From the NCBI GenBank assembly GCA_027068725.1, contig JAMOMD010000070.1, forward strand, positions 1 to 14,801: DNA of 14,801 nucleotides, given 5' to 3'. This document shows, piece by piece, positions 1 to 8,974 of the stretch (position 1 is its first letter; each line of letters opens with the position of its first letter). The notes beneath the pieces are model-generated. The model worked only from the letters and a program-made list of their open reading frames with translations. It had not been told where the DNA came from and did no database searches. The translations under genes were made by a program, and so were the position numbers. The stretch comes from Thermoproteales archaeon. GTDB taxonomy: Archaea; Thermoproteota; Thermoprotei; Thermoproteales; Thermocladiaceae.

Positions 1-2312
1 AGGACTCTGACACGTATCTGGTAGCTGCTACACTTCGTCCTGAGACCATATTTGGAGTAACGAACGTGTGGGTACACCCTGACGCAACGTATGTCGAGGC
101 TGAGATCAATGGTGAGAAATGGATAATCTCCAAGAAGTGTGCATGGAAGCTCCAGTATCAGGACAAGCATGTCAAGATCCTGCGAGAGTTCACTGGTCGA
201 GAGCTTATTGGAAAGATCGTAACTGCACCTCTAGTCAACAGGAAGGTTCCTGTACTTCCTGCACTCTTTGTCGATGATGACGTTGGAACAGGTGTCGTGT
301 ACAGTGTTCCAGGACACGCACCTTACGACTACGCTGCACTGATAGACCTCAAGGGAGAGCTAGGAGACAAGTTTGGAGTTAGGCACATTGCAGAGAAGAT
401 CGAGCCAATCAGCATAATAAGATCAGACCTTGGTGAGCTACCGACAGTTGATGTCTACAAGAAGTTAGGCATTACAACACAGCTCGACAAGGCAAAGCTT
501 GACGAAGCAACGAGACTTGTGTACCAGACCGAGTTCTACACAGGAGTAATGAAGGAGAACACGCCACTTGCAGGAATGAGAGTTTCTGAAGCTCGTGAGA
601 AGGCGAAGAGCATGCTACTAGAGCAGGGCCTTGGCGATAAGATGTTTGAGCTAGAACCTCCAAAAGTGTTTACCAGAGCTGGAAACAGGGTTATTGCAGC
701 AGTAATTCATGACCAGTGGTTCATTGACTACAGAGTACCTGAGTGGAAAGAGACGGGGCTGAAGTTCGTCAAGGAGATCCTGAAGGTCGTGCCTGAGAAG
801 TACAGGCAGCAATTCATCAGTACCATAGAGTGGCTTGAGCTTAGGCCATGTGCTAGAAAGAGAGGAATTGGAACTAGACTACCTTGGGATCCTGACTGGA
901 TAATTGAGTCTCTGAGTGATTCAACTATATACATGGCATTCTACACAATTGTCAAACAGCTACGCCAGTCAGGACTTTCAGAGAAGTTAACTAAGCTTGT
1001 AGAAGACGTCTATAGAGGAAACGAAGATGCGTTGAGTAAGATAGAGAAGCTTTTTGATTATGTATTTCTTGGTGTTGGAAATGTAGAGGAAGTTGCTAAA
1101 TTATTCGAAGTTGAGCCTAGCATAATTGAGAGTATTAGAAGAGAGTTCCTCTACTGGTACCCTGTTGATTTAAGACATAGTGGTATTGACCTGATACCAA
1201 GTCACTTGACATTCTTCATAATGCATCACATAGCCATATTCCCACCTGAACTATGGCCACGTGCAATATCGCTCAACGAGTACGTCATTAGGGAAGGTAG
1301 AAAGATGAGCAAGTCCCTTGGCAATGTGCTTGAGATATGTCGAGCAGTTAGAATGTACTCAGCAGACGTCGTTAGACTGTACATAGCCTACGCAGCTGAT
1401 CTTGAGACAACGCTAGACTGGAGAGACTCGGAAGTCAGGATGATAGTTGACCAGCTTGAGAGATTCTGGAACATTGTGAACAACATCATAGCACTAGGCA
1501 AGCCAAGTCGAGAGTACTCCTACAATGAGCTTAAGCTACTGAGCAAGTACGCGATAGCAAGCATTAGAAGAACAGTAAGAAAAGCAAGACAGGCACTCGA
1601 GAACTTCAGGTTGAGAGAGTACGTTGTCGAAGCATTCTTCAACGTGATGAATGTAGTAGAGGAGTACCTGAACAACTTCAGGACATGTGACATAGATATT
1701 GATGAGGCACGATACGTGCTTCATCACATTCTTGAAAGATGGCTCAAGATTCTGCAACCGGTCATACCGCACATCTGCGAAGAGCTATGGCATAGACTAG
1801 GCAATGAAAGCTTCATCTCACTAGAGAAGTGGCCTCCTGAAGAAGAGTACGATGAGGAGCTGCTTAAGGCACGTGAACTAATTGAGAGAACACTTGACGA
1901 CATTAAGAGCATTATGAGAGCTAGAGAGAGAAAGGTCAGGAAGGTCTACCTATACGTCGGTCCTGATGAAGTGTTGTACAGGCTCGTGAAAGACATTGTT
2001 AAACTGCTAGACGAGGGTAAGAACATGAGAGACATAATTAGAGAACTTGCTAAGAGAGAAGAGTACAGGAGTATAGCTTCGAAAGTTCCTGATATTGTTC
2101 GAAAAGTCGTGTCAGGTCAAGTGCCGAGAATAGTACTGTCGAGAGACAAGGAGCTGGAACTGTTTAGGCAGTTCTCACGTTACATGAGTCTTAGACTAGG
2201 CGTAGATGTCGAGGTTCAGGATGCTCAGAAGCCTGTGTATGATCCCTTGAAGAAGGCTAGTCAGGCACTGCCTGGAAGACCAGCAATATACATTGAGGAA
2301 GAAGCTTCCTAA
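1..2312 (+). CDS. leuS: Leucyl-tRNA synthetase, 5' end missing
   Basis: This enzyme charges tRNA-Leu with leucine in the cytoplasm. The reading frame is open from base 3, so the gene starts before the window. About 769 residues are present, and archaeal LeuRS is usually about 950, so roughly the first 190 residues, including the HIGH motif, are missing. The visible part opens inside the CP1 editing domain with its threonine-rich motif TLRPETI (bases 30-50). The catalytic KMSKS loop is intact at 1302-1316, within GRKMSKSLGN. It is followed by LDWRD, the helical anticodon-binding domain and a charged C-terminal tail of the archaeal/eukaryal type. The GTG at 66 is an internal valine codon and should not be taken as the start. 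The stop lies 8 bp from the stop of the convergent glutamate synthase-like gene, leaving almost no room for a terminator. The family assignment is secure. Confidence 0.97.
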   Translation, partial: DSDTYLVAATLRPETIFGVTNVWVHPDATYVEAEINGEKWIISKKCAWKLQYQDKHVKILREFTGRELIGKIVTAPLVNRKVPVLPALFVDDDVGTGVVYSVPGHAPYDYAALIDLKGELGDKFGVRHIAEKIEPISIIRSDLGELPTVDVYKKLGITTQLDKAKLDEATRLVYQTEFYTGVMKENTPLAGMRVSEAREKAKSMLLEQGLGDKMFELEPPKVFTRAGNRVIAAVIHDQWFIDYRVPEWKETGLKFVKEILKVVPEKYRQQFISTIEWLELRPCARKRGIGTRLPWDPDWIIESLSDSTIYMAFYTIVKQLRQSGLSEKLTKLVEDVYRGNEDALSKIEKLFDYVFLGVGNVEEVAKLFEVEPSIIESIRREFLYWYPVDLRHSGIDLIPSHLTFFIMHHIAIFPPELWPRAISLNEYVIREGRKMSKSLGNVLEICRAVRMYSADVVRLYIAYAADLETTLDWRDSEVRMIVDQLERFWNIVNNIIALGKPSREYSYNELKLLSKYAIASIRRTVRKARQALENFRLREYVVEAFFNVMNVVEEYLNNFRTCDIDIDEARYVLHHILERWLKILQPVIPHICEELWHRLGNESFISLEKWPPEEEYDEELLKARELIERTLDDIKSIMRARERKVRKVYLYVGPDEVLYRLVKDIVKLLDEGKNMRDIIRELAKREEYRSIASKVPDIVRKVVSGQVPRIVLSRDKELELFRQFSRYMSLRLGVDVEVQDAQKPVYDPLKKASQALPGRPAIYIEEEAS

Positions 2313-2320
2313 ACTTCTCC

Positions 2321-4396
2321 TTATCTCTTCTGTGCTCTTGTAACTACCGTGTATTTACAGGATAGCAGATCGTCAATTATCTTTTCGTCAAGCTCGAAGT
2401 ACTTGGCATATTCCTGAAGAACTGGTCTTAGTTCCTTAATCTCGTGCTCGTAAAGTTCTCTATATTCCCTGACCGTCTTTATTATATGAGTACTCTCGTA
2501 CAGGCACTTTGCTAGTCTAAGTGCAAAGTCTTTCCCACTCTTCTGAAGCACCTCCTCAAGAGTCTCGATGTCGCCATACTCTATGTCCTGAACGAGCTCT
2601 GGTGGTACATCTCCTTCCTCGATTAGTGCTTGTAGAAATGTTACAAACTCTAGCTTTGGTGGTCTTAGTCCAATCTTGTGTGGCGTTACTTTGCCTCTAA
2701 TGTAGACTCTGCCACCTACCATTCCTGTTCCAACATGTCTACCGGCTAGCTCTATGGATGCATTGCTCATTAGTGCATCTATTCCAAGAACCATCACGAC
2801 GCCGCCAGCCATGTACTCTGCAAGATAGTCATCTACTCTACCACCAACTATGAGGTAGGGTCTCTTATCCATGTACTCTCTCATCAGGATGCCAACTCTC
2901 GTTCCTGCATTACCACGTACGAATATGTAGCCTCCCTGCATTGCTTGCCCAAGCACGTCTCTTGCATCACCGTACACTACTATTCTTCCTCCATGCATCG
3001 TATCTCCAACATCGTCCTCGACACTTCCGTACACTATGATCTCGGTATCCTCGTTCAGGTTGCCGAGACAGTTACCAGGTATGCCAAATATCTCAAGTCT
3101 AACTCCTGTAATACCAAATCTCGCAATATTTATGCCAATGTACCTCTGTCCATAGACGTTGTACACCTTTATTATCCTGTGACCCTGAAGCGCCTTCTCA
3201 AGTATCTTGTCGTTAAGTGTTCTGTAATCCATGCCCCATGCATCTATGACATTATCTTCCTTCGGCACTTCCTGTCTAGCACGCTTCAGATACTGCGATA
3301 CTCTGACGTTCGTAGCCTCGTAAAACAGCTCGAGGTCTATGCTCGATCTACCATAAGCTATGATACCACGCTTGTAGGATGCTATGAAGAAGCTTCCTGG
3401 CTCAAGCTCCCAGACCTTTGCTTCTGGATTAATCATCCTTATCTGACACTCCTCACTAGCTACATAGTAGTAGTTCTCGTCCTCGCCCACAACTATTGGA
3501 CGCAGCTTCTGTCGATCAACCATTGCTATCAGGTAGAGATCATCTTCAAGGTATATTCCAGCAGCAACTGCGAAGGGACCATCCAGCACTACGCCATAGT
3601 ACTTCAGTCTGATGTCCTTAGGAAGCGCACGATCACCAACAAATATCTTAGATGCAATATCTACAGGTAGGCCATCTATCCTGACGAGCTTGTAGAACAG
3701 GAACGCTATGCACTCACTATCTGTACCGACAAAGCTTCTTGCAGGTGAGTAGAAGTACAGGAAGTTCATGTTTGAGCCAAACGAGCTTATGTCACCATTG
3801 TGCACTATTGCTACATCACGTGCAGCAAATGGATGCGACCAGTATGGGTAGTAGCCTGGACTATTTGTTGGCTGTCTCGTATGTGCTACCCATAGATCAC
3901 CCTGAAAGTTCTCAACACTGTACAACTTTGCAATATCGAGTGGATAGCCAACTCCCTTGAAGACTCTCAGATGCCTACCCCAGTAGTATACGCGTCCTGT
4001 CTTTCCTTCCTGCCATAGTCTGTCATTTATATCAAATATGACATTGTCCAAGAGGTTAACATCATGTACTTCTACTGTTATTTCATAATCAAGCACTTTG
4101 TCAGTCTCTACTCTCTTACTTACCTGTACTATAGAAAAATTCTCGGACAATATCTTTAGTACAGTATCAAAGCGATACTGCTCATTACCATCCTTTATCA
4201 AGAAAAGCCCAAGTCTGTAGACGTTCTCAGGAAGATCAGACCCCACAGTCATCACAGCATATCCTGCACCATATCGAGAACCACGAAAACGCACAAGATC
4301 AATTGCTGCAGCTACTAGCTTGCCATCTATCTTATCTGCATGCGGCTTACGCAGTATTCCAAATATGCCGCAGGATGACACATCTCTGAAAGTCAC
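2321..4396 (-). CDS. Glutamate synthase-type protein: class II glutaminase fused to GXGXG domain, no FMN synthase domain
   Basis: Residues 9 to about 370 form a class II (Ntn) glutamine amidotransferase domain, which releases ammonia from glutamine. Cys9 in SCGIFGIL is the expected nucleophile. AHTRQPTNS (171-179), VHNGD (198-202) and GTDSE (224-228) match conserved glutaminase segments. Residues about 410-575 form the right-handed beta-helix GXGXG domain, with repeats such as HGGRIVVYGDA and QGGYIFVRGNA. A helical tail follows. In bacterial GltB these domains flank the FMN-binding synthase domain, which is absent here, so a separately encoded partner is likely. The GTG start leaves an 8-residue propeptide before the catalytic Cys. 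It is supported by a TATA-like box about 29 bp upstream. A second GTG at codon 6 would leave only MSS before the Cys. Archaea often split GltB into domain genes, which fits this arrangement. The exact reaction is inferred. Confidence 0.85.
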   Translation of the reverse strand: MTFRDVSSCGIFGILRKPHADKIDGKLVAAAIDLVRFRGSRYGAGYAVMTVGSDLPENVYRLGLFLIKDGNEQYRFDTVLKILSENFSIVQVSKRVETDKVLDYEITVEVHDVNLLDNVIFDINDRLWQEGKTGRVYYWGRHLRVFKGVGYPLDIAKLYSVENFQGDLWVAHTRQPTNSPGYYPYWSHPFAARDVAIVHNGDISSFGSNMNFLYFYSPARSFVGTDSECIAFLFYKLVRIDGLPVDIASKIFVGDRALPKDIRLKYYGVVLDGPFAVAAGIYLEDDLYLIAMVDRQKLRPIVVGEDENYYYVASEECQIRMINPEAKVWELEPGSFFIASYKRGIIAYGRSSIDLELFYEATNVRVSQYLKRARQEVPKEDNVIDAWGMDYRTLNDKILEKALQGHRIIKVYNVYGQRYIGINIARFGITGVRLEIFGIPGNCLGNLNEDTEIIVYGSVEDDVGDTMHGGRIVVYGDARDVLGQAMQGGYIFVRGNAGTRVGILMREYMDKRPYLIVGGRVDDYLAEYMAGGVVMVLGIDALMSNASIELAGRHVGTGMVGGRVYIRGKVTPHKIGLRPPKLEFVTFLQALIEEGDVPPELVQDIEYGDIETLEEVLQKSGKDFALRLAKCLYESTHIIKTVREYRELYEHEIKELRPVLQEYAKYFELDEKIIDDLLSCKYTVVTRAQKR

Positions 4397-4420
4397 TGAA
4401 CAAAGTTGTGCTTTTGGAGG

Positions 4421-4430
4421 TATTTATCCA
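4421..4430 (-). promoter_or_regulatory. TATA-like box for the glutamate synthase-like gene
   Basis: On the minus strand this reads TGGATAAATA. Its centre is about 29 bp upstream of the GTG at 4396, which predicts an almost leaderless transcript and favours that GTG over the one at codon 6. Confidence 0.5.
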
Positions 4431-4457
4431 TTACATGAAACTAAGGACTAGAAACGT

Positions 4458-4877
4458 CTACTGCTCTGCCTTAAGCTCGTAGCATAGCTTATCGTCAACA
4501 ATCCTCCTGACAATGATCTTCTTCTGCGCGAGCTGCTCAATAGCCTTCATTAATGTTGATAACTTTATTCCACGAAGCTTAGCCCATGCAACAAGATCAT
4601 CCTTGCTCACTAGTCCGCCTCTCTTCTTAAGAAGCTCAACTATCTTCTCGGCAACTGATTCAACATCCTCGACAGGTTTTGCCACTTGAGAAGTAGTGCT
4701 AGCTTTCTTAGTAGTGGCAGTGCTTACAGTGGTCTCAGTCTCCGCCGCCTTGCTCACAGTCACAGACTCGGACTTTGTGGTAGTCTTCGACTCTTCCTCT
4801 TCCATCAGGAATGCCGTTATTCCTATGGTCTGTTTCGACTCCTCTTCCTTCTTCTTTTTCTTCCTACTAGTTGGCAC
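4458..4877 (-). CDS. Small basic winged-helix protein with Lys-rich low-complexity N-terminus
   Basis: This 139-residue protein is in two parts. Residues 1-70 are low in complexity: a run of five lysines near the start, then Thr/Ser/Glu-rich sequence that is probably disordered. Residues about 72-136 look like a winged helix: VAEKIVELLKKRGG, a recognition-helix-like segment around KLSTLMKAIEQLAQ, and a beta-wing ending DDKLCYEL. It is likely a nucleic-acid-binding protein in the nucleoid or on the ribosome. It could be a crenarchaeal chromatin or transcription factor, or a divergent S25e-like protein, but I do not recognise a specific family. It starts at GTG 4877 with its own TATA-like box and diverges from metG across a 105-bp gap. 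Confidence 0.7.
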   Translation of the reverse strand: MPTSRKKKKKEEESKQTIGITAFLMEEEESKTTTKSESVTVSKAAETETTVSTATTKKASTTSQVAKPVEDVESVAEKIVELLKKRGGLVSKDDLVAWAKLRGIKLSTLMKAIEQLAQKKIIVRRIVDDKLCYELKAEQ

Positions 4878-4907
4878 GAGTGAGCCCTAGTCATTATCTC
4901 CTGAGCG

Positions 4908-4918
4908 AGATTAAAAAG
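4908..4918 (-). promoter_or_regulatory. TATA-like box for the Lys-rich winged-helix gene
   Basis: The minus-strand sequence CTTTTTAATC lies about 36 bp upstream of the GTG at 4877, predicting a leader of about 10 nt. A purine-rich AGGAG occurs just downstream of the box. Confidence 0.4.
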
Positions 4919-4950
4919 GGAAGTGTCGACGTCTTGGTCAATATACACAC

Positions 4951-4960
4951 ATTTTTAATA
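4951..4960 (+). promoter_or_regulatory. TATA-like box for metG
   Basis: ATTTTTAATA is centred about 27 bp upstream of the GTG at 4983. That is the spacing of an archaeal TATA box to a leaderless start, and it supports the GTG as initiation codon. Confidence 0.55.
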
Positions 4961-4982
4961 GTGTCCCTGCTCAACGCACATT

Positions 4983-6740
4983 GTGAATCCTCGAGACTAC
5001 ACATGGATCATAGGCTCAGCATGGCCTTACGTGAATTTTGTTCCTCACTTAGGTAATCTCATAGGATCGACACTGAGCGCTGACGTGTTTGCAAGATATC
5101 TACGTCTAAAAGGTGCTCGCGTAATATTTGTCAGTGGTAGTGATGTACATGGAACTCCAATAGAAGTTGAAGCACGAAAACTTGGTGTTGATCCAAAAGA
5201 ATATGCACTAAAGATGCATGAAATTGTTACAAAACTATACGAGCTATGGAACATAAGTTACGACAACTACACGTTAACGGAGACTGACGTTCATATAAAG
5301 TTTGTTAGGGAATTCTTCTTGAAACTATACGAGAGAGGCTACATATTCACAAAAGAGGACGAGCTACCATACTGTCCCGTAGATAAGATATTCCTACCTG
5401 ACAGATTCGTCATAGGAACATGCCCATACTGTGGCTACGAGGAAGCACGAGGAGACCAGTGCGAGAAGTGTGGAGCACTTCTAGAGCCAAAACAGCTCAA
5501 GAATCCTAGATGTGCTGTCTGTGGCTCTAAACCAGAGTGGAGAATAACAAAGCACTGGTATCTCGACTTGAGAAAGCTTGAAGACGATATCAGGAAGTAC
5601 ATTGAGGAGAACACGAACTTGCCCGAGAACGTGAAGTCTGCAAGCTTGTCAATGCTCAAGGCTGGTCTCAGACCTAGAGCAATAACTAGAGACAACAAGT
5701 GGGGTATTCCTGCACCATTTCCAGGAGCAGAAGACAAGACAATATACGTATGGTTTGAGGCAGTGCTAGGCTACATATCAGCAACAATCGAGTACTACCT
5801 AAAGCAGGGCAAGCCAGCTGAAGAAGCATTGCAGGTATGGAAGAGCCCGAACACGCGCGTCGTGTTCTTCATAGGAAAAGACAACATACCGTTCCACTCG
5901 ATAATACTTCCAGCTCTACTCATAGCATCAGGAGAGGGATACGTACTGCCCTACACAATCTCAGCAACAGAATACCTCCTATATGAGGGACAGAAATTCT
6001 CGAAGAGTAAGAGAATTGGAATATGGATTGATGAGGCTCTGAAAATATTTGATAATGTCGATTATTGGAGATTCATTCTAATATACATTAGGCCAGAGAA
6101 CAAAGATGCAAACTTCACATGGGATCAGGCAGTTGATATAGTGAACTCAATAATAAATGACACTATTGGAAACTTCATACATAGAGTACTATCATTCATA
6201 GATAAGAGACTTGGAGGAAAGACACCAAAAATTAGCAAACTTACGGAGCAAGATAAGGCAACTCTACAAGAAGCACTTGAAACATATGAAGAAGTTGATA
6301 AACTATACATGGATATTAGACTCAGAGAAGCTCTACACAGGGCTGTCGATATTGCTAGAATCGGCAATAGGTACCTGAATGAGAGAAGACCTTGGGATGT
6401 ATTAAAGACAGATATAGAAGAGGCCGGATCCATAATTGGTGTTGCTTTACAATTTGTTAAGATGCTTGCTTTTGCTCTATATCCTGTCATGCCATCTTCA
6501 ATGGCTAAGCTGTGGAACATGATTGGTTACGATGATTCTATAACGAACCACTCCTGGGATGAGGGTAAGGAACCAGTTAGAGAAGGTCTACAGGTACGTG
6601 ATGTTAAGCCACTTTTCAGAAAAGTTTCTAAAGAAGATATTAATAAGAGACTTGAAGAACTTAACAAAGATAGACAAGAAAGATGGAGTAGAAAATATCC
6701 TTGGGAACAAGTTGCTCTACAGCTCCAGATCTCTGCTTAA
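4983..6740 (+). CDS. metG: Methionyl-tRNA synthetase, without C-terminal tRNA-binding domain
   Basis: This class I synthetase attaches methionine to initiator and elongator tRNA-Met. The N-terminal segment [19 protein letters not shown] carries the HIGH-type signature (PHLGN, residues 21-25). The connective-peptide zinc region has two knuckles: Cys147/Cys150 with Cys160/Cys163, and the pair Cys177/Cys180. The KMSKS loop is KFSKS at about 338-342, and the alpha-helical anticodon-binding domain follows. At 585 residues it ends after that domain and lacks the EMAPII/Trbp111-like C-terminal domain that many MetRS carry, which archaea often encode separately. The GTG start is supported by the upstream TATA-like box and by the conserved residues beginning only a few codons in. 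The last 24 bp overlap the 3' end of the convergent HTH regulator. From about base 5990 codons end more often in A/T than earlier in the gene. Confidence 0.97.
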   Translation: MNPRDYTWIIGSAWPYVNFVPHLGNLIGSTLSADVFARYLRLKGARVIFVSGSDVHGTPIEVEARKLGVDPKEYALKMHEIVTKLYELWNISYDNYTLTETDVHIKFVREFFLKLYERGYIFTKEDELPYCPVDKIFLPDRFVIGTCPYCGYEEARGDQCEKCGALLEPKQLKNPRCAVCGSKPEWRITKHWYLDLRKLEDDIRKYIEENTNLPENVKSASLSMLKAGLRPRAITRDNKWGIPAPFPGAEDKTIYVWFEAVLGYISATIEYYLKQGKPAEEALQVWKSPNTRVVFFIGKDNIPFHSIILPALLIASGEGYVLPYTISATEYLLYEGQKFSKSKRIGIWIDEALKIFDNVDYWRFILIYIRPENKDANFTWDQAVDIVNSIINDTIGNFIHRVLSFIDKRLGGKTPKISKLTEQDKATLQEALETYEEVDKLYMDIRLREALHRAVDIARIGNRYLNERRPWDVLKTDIEEAGSIIGVALQFVKMLAFALYPVMPSSMAKLWNMIGYDDSITNHSWDEGKEPVREGLQVRDVKPLFRKVSKEDINKRLEELNKDRQERWSRKYPWEQVALQLQISA

Positions 6741-7313
6741 TTTTAGTTCTATAAAAGTTTTGTCAAGACCCTGACATAGAACTTTCCTTGCTAGATGTGT
6801 CAAAATTTCTACAAATGCCTCAGCAGGCGTTAATGATCTGAGTTTTAGACCTAGCTGACTTGCTACTTGTTTTGCAATTTCTGTACATCTAACAAGATCT
6901 TTACATCTTAGACAGTTAACAGGAGGTTGTCGACCTGTGACTATTATAAGGCCAGTGCGCTTATCTACAAAGGCTCCCTTATTATTTAGTATTGATATTT
7001 TAACAAAGTCGCCATCAGTCTCTATCCTGTATACTAGAAATATGCTTGAAGCAAGTACGTAGTCTCCATCACCTTTCCGCACAACCCAACCTGACTTGAG
7101 GAGAGCATTCAGATGGCGATAGACTGTGGACTTTGCAATATGTAACTTCTCTGCAAGCATTGTAGGTCTGGTAATTCCGAAGACTATCAACTTCAGGATG
7201 GGGAGTCTCTCTCGGTTGAGAGCGATGTCGAACATGTCTTCTCGAAGAAGGCGAATCGTGCCGTTGGATGCTATTGGTGGAAGTACAGGAAAGTTAATTA
7301 CCTCAGCCTCCAT
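6717..7313 (-). CDS. HTH transcriptional regulator with CxxCx5C motif
   Basis: This 198-residue protein is probably a DNA-binding repressor or activator. A winged HTH of the ArsR/MarR-like type spans about residues 35-90: [20 protein letters not shown] is helix-turn-helix and GDGDYVL is the wing. The C-terminal half contains [12 protein letters not shown] (Cys134, Cys137, Cys143), then Cys180. Such clustered cysteines could bind a metal or sense redox state, but that is inference. The start ATG has a TATA-like box about 30 bp upstream. The last 24 bp lie antisense over the end of metG. It is followed upstream on the same strand by a separately promoted membrane protein gene, so no operon is evident. 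The target genes are unknown. Confidence 0.8.
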   Translation of the reverse strand: MEAEVINFPVLPPIASNGTIRLLREDMFDIALNRERLPILKLIVFGITRPTMLAEKLHIAKSTVYRHLNALLKSGWVVRKGDGDYVLASSIFLVYRIETDGDFVKISILNNKGAFVDKRTGLIIVTGRQPPVNCLRCKDLVRCTEIAKQVASQLGLKLRSLTPAEAFVEILTHLARKVLCQGLDKTFIELKLSRDLEL

Positions 7314-7339
7314 CTATGAGATAAATTAAGTCCTTGTCT

Positions 7340-7348
7340 CTTTAAAGC
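7340..7348 (-). promoter_or_regulatory. TATA-like box for the HTH regulator
   Basis: Minus-strand GCTTTAAAG is centred about 30 bp from the ATG at 7313, implying a leader of only a few nucleotides. Confidence 0.45.
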
Positions 7349-7384
7349 AGTATGTGCACAGTCTTAAATGAAAGTTATTACATG

Positions 7385-7726
7385 CTATTTGCGTAGTCCA
7401 AGTATTATACCTACGACAAAGCCCACGGCCCCTGGCCCAATTGTCAGTATTCCCAGACCTACGAGAAGTGTGTAGATTACGCTCCATATCTTTTCTGCAC
7501 TGCCAATGAGCTTGTACAGGACGTCCTGAAGAGAGGAGCCGAGAGACCAGAGACCTAGTAGTGCTCCTAGGAGAGTCAGGACGAACATCATTATGAGATA
7601 CTTAGCTGCGCGTACTGTAGCATAGCCAAGTCCTAGTCCTACAAAGAACTCGATTATCATTGCTATATAGCTCTGGTAGTGCGATAGGACACTTGCAAAT
7701 ATCTGCTGTATAGCAACCTCGTGCAT
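7385..7726 (-). CDS. Small integral membrane protein, possibly FUN14-like
   Basis: This 113-residue protein has three likely membrane segments at about residues 20-38, 44-60 and 83-110. Glycine-rich helix motifs are prominent: FFVGLGLGYA in the first segment and PGAVGFVVGIILGLRK at the C-terminus. An N-terminal Gly-rich helix with GxGxGY and a terminal GFxxGxxxGxRK resemble archaeal FUN14-family proteins, whose role in archaea is not known. I make that assignment only tentatively. The ATG start lies 28 bp from a TATA-like box, so the transcript is probably leaderless. It diverges from the radical SAM gene across 86 bp. Confidence 0.65.
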   Translation of the reverse strand: MHEVAIQQIFASVLSHYQSYIAMIIEFFVGLGLGYATVRAAKYLIMMFVLTLLGALLGLWSLGSSLQDVLYKLIGSAEKIWSVIYTLLVGLGILTIGPGAVGFVVGIILGLRK

Positions 7727-7748
7727 GTCTGTGTGAGATAGCTATAGT

Positions 7749-7758
7749 GTATTAAAGA
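7749..7758 (-). promoter_or_regulatory. TATA-like box for the FUN14-like gene
   Basis: Minus-strand TCTTTAATAC is centred about 28 bp from the ATG at 7726. The same AT-rich patch (GTATTAAAGA on the plus strand) might also drive the radical SAM gene, but would then give a leader of about 33 nt. No better box is clear for that gene. Confidence 0.45.
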
Positions 7759-7812
7759 ATGCTCGGTTGAACGAAGGTTCTTAGCTTAGGTCTACGTGTG
7801 CTTACCTGAAGA

Positions 7813-8970
7813 ATGGCTAGGAGATACTCTTGGAAACCTATAAGCAAGAAGTGCAGAATTTGTGGAAGAGAAAGTCCACTTATTGCTAGTATCCTAGGCG
7901 TATGTCCTGACTGCATAAGAGAGAGGTTTCACGAAGCACAGAAGTACATCTATGAAGCACATAGAGCAAGTCGTGAACGTTTCTCTCTTCCGTACCCTAC
8001 TCCATCCTCTCCTGACGGTAAGCTATGTGGACTCTGTGCCAGGATGTGTCGCCTCAAGCCAGGTGAGGTAGGGTACTGTGGACTTGTTGTCTGTAGACAA
8101 GACTCGAAACTAGTCAGACTTAGCGGTGGACCAGAGTGGGGAGTACTTGACTGGTACTATGATCCACTTCCAACAAACTGTGTTGCAGAATGGTTCTGCC
8201 CAGCATCAACAGGAATAGGCTATCCTAAGTACGCAGTCGTCAAGGATGGGCCAGAGATAGGCTACTACAATCTTGCAGTATTCTACGGATCCTGCAATCT
8301 TGACTGTCTCTACTGCCAGAACTGGCAGTACAGAGAGTACCATCTAATGCCCTATAACAAGCGAGTACACGTAGATGAGCTAGTCAAGGCAGCAGACGAG
8401 AGAGTCACCTGTGTATGCTACTTTGGTGGTGACCCAAGCTCACAGATGGTACATGCCCTCCTGACTTCTAAGAAGATACTGGAAAGAGCAAGAAGAGAGA
8501 ACAGGATAATGAGAATCTGCTGGGAGACGAATGGTCAAGTGAACATGGAGCTCTTCAGGAAAGCCATAGAGCTCAGTCTAGTAAGTGGTGGTATAGTGAA
8601 GATAGACATCAAAGCAGGAACACCACAGATGTACAAGGCATTGACAGATGGAGACTTCGAAATAGTGAAGAAGGCTATTCAGGAAGTTGCAAAGCACTTC
8701 AAGAAGAGACCAGAGGTACCTCTTCTAAATGTCAGTCTTCTAGTTGTGCCCGGGTACATTGACGAGACTGAGGTAGAGGCAATGTGCAAGTTCTTGAACG
8801 AGGTCTGTCCTGAAGCTCCTGTGTCTCTTCTAGCATTTCACCCTGACTATCTGATGACTGATCTACCACCAACAAGTCGTCGTCACATGAACACGGTAGT
8901 CAGGATAGTGAAGGAGTACGGTTTCAGGTATAATGTCGGCAACGAGTGGCTACTAGGCGACTACTATTAA
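7813..8970 (+). CDS. Radical SAM protein of the AmrS-like type with extra N-terminal zinc-knuckle region
   Basis: The radical SAM [4Fe-4S] motif is CNLDCLYC (Cys161, Cys165, Cys168), followed by QNW, as in the AmrS/PflA-activase-like family. The later segments YFGGDPS, WETNGQ and VKIDIKAGT fit the SAM-binding barrel. A preceding CGLCxxxC...KPGExGYCG segment (about 72-90) matches the Cys-rich stretch upstream of the barrel in AmrS proteins. Unlike typical AmrS, residues 1-40 add a four-Cys knuckle (CRIC at 14-17, CPDC at 31-34). The usual segment ahead of the barrel is replaced by a sequence with Cys123 and Cys129. No Memo or AMMECR1 partner gene is in the window. It probably makes a substrate radical from SAM, but the substrate is unknown. 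The ATG start leads directly into the knuckle. The gene ends 61 bp before the convergent PDCD5-like gene, with an sRNA candidate between them. Confidence 0.85.
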   Translation: MARRYSWKPISKKCRICGRESPLIASILGVCPDCIRERFHEAQKYIYEAHRASRERFSLPYPTPSSPDGKLCGLCARMCRLKPGEVGYCGLVVCRQDSKLVRLSGGPEWGVLDWYYDPLPTNCVAEWFCPASTGIGYPKYAVVKDGPEIGYYNLAVFYGSCNLDCLYCQNWQYREYHLMPYNKRVHVDELVKAADERVTCVCYFGGDPSSQMVHALLTSKKILERARRENRIMRICWETNGQVNMELFRKAIELSLVSGGIVKIDIKAGTPQMYKALTDGDFEIVKKAIQEVAKHFKKRPEVPLLNVSLLVVPGYIDETEVEAMCKFLNEVCPEAPVSLLAFHPDYLMTDLPPTSRRHMNTVVRIVKEYGFRYNVGNEWLLGDYY

Positions 8971-8974
8971 AGAT

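Noticed and set aside
2945..3670. A 241-codon open frame on the plus strand
   Set aside because: It is antisense to the glutaminase/GXGXG gene, is rich in Tyr, His and Ser with no recognisable domain, and the opposite strand has clear family motifs.
7727..7812. Possible second C/D-box RNA ahead of the radical SAM gene
   Set aside because: A CTGA occurs near the start codon, but no convincing RUGAUGA box lies at the right distance.
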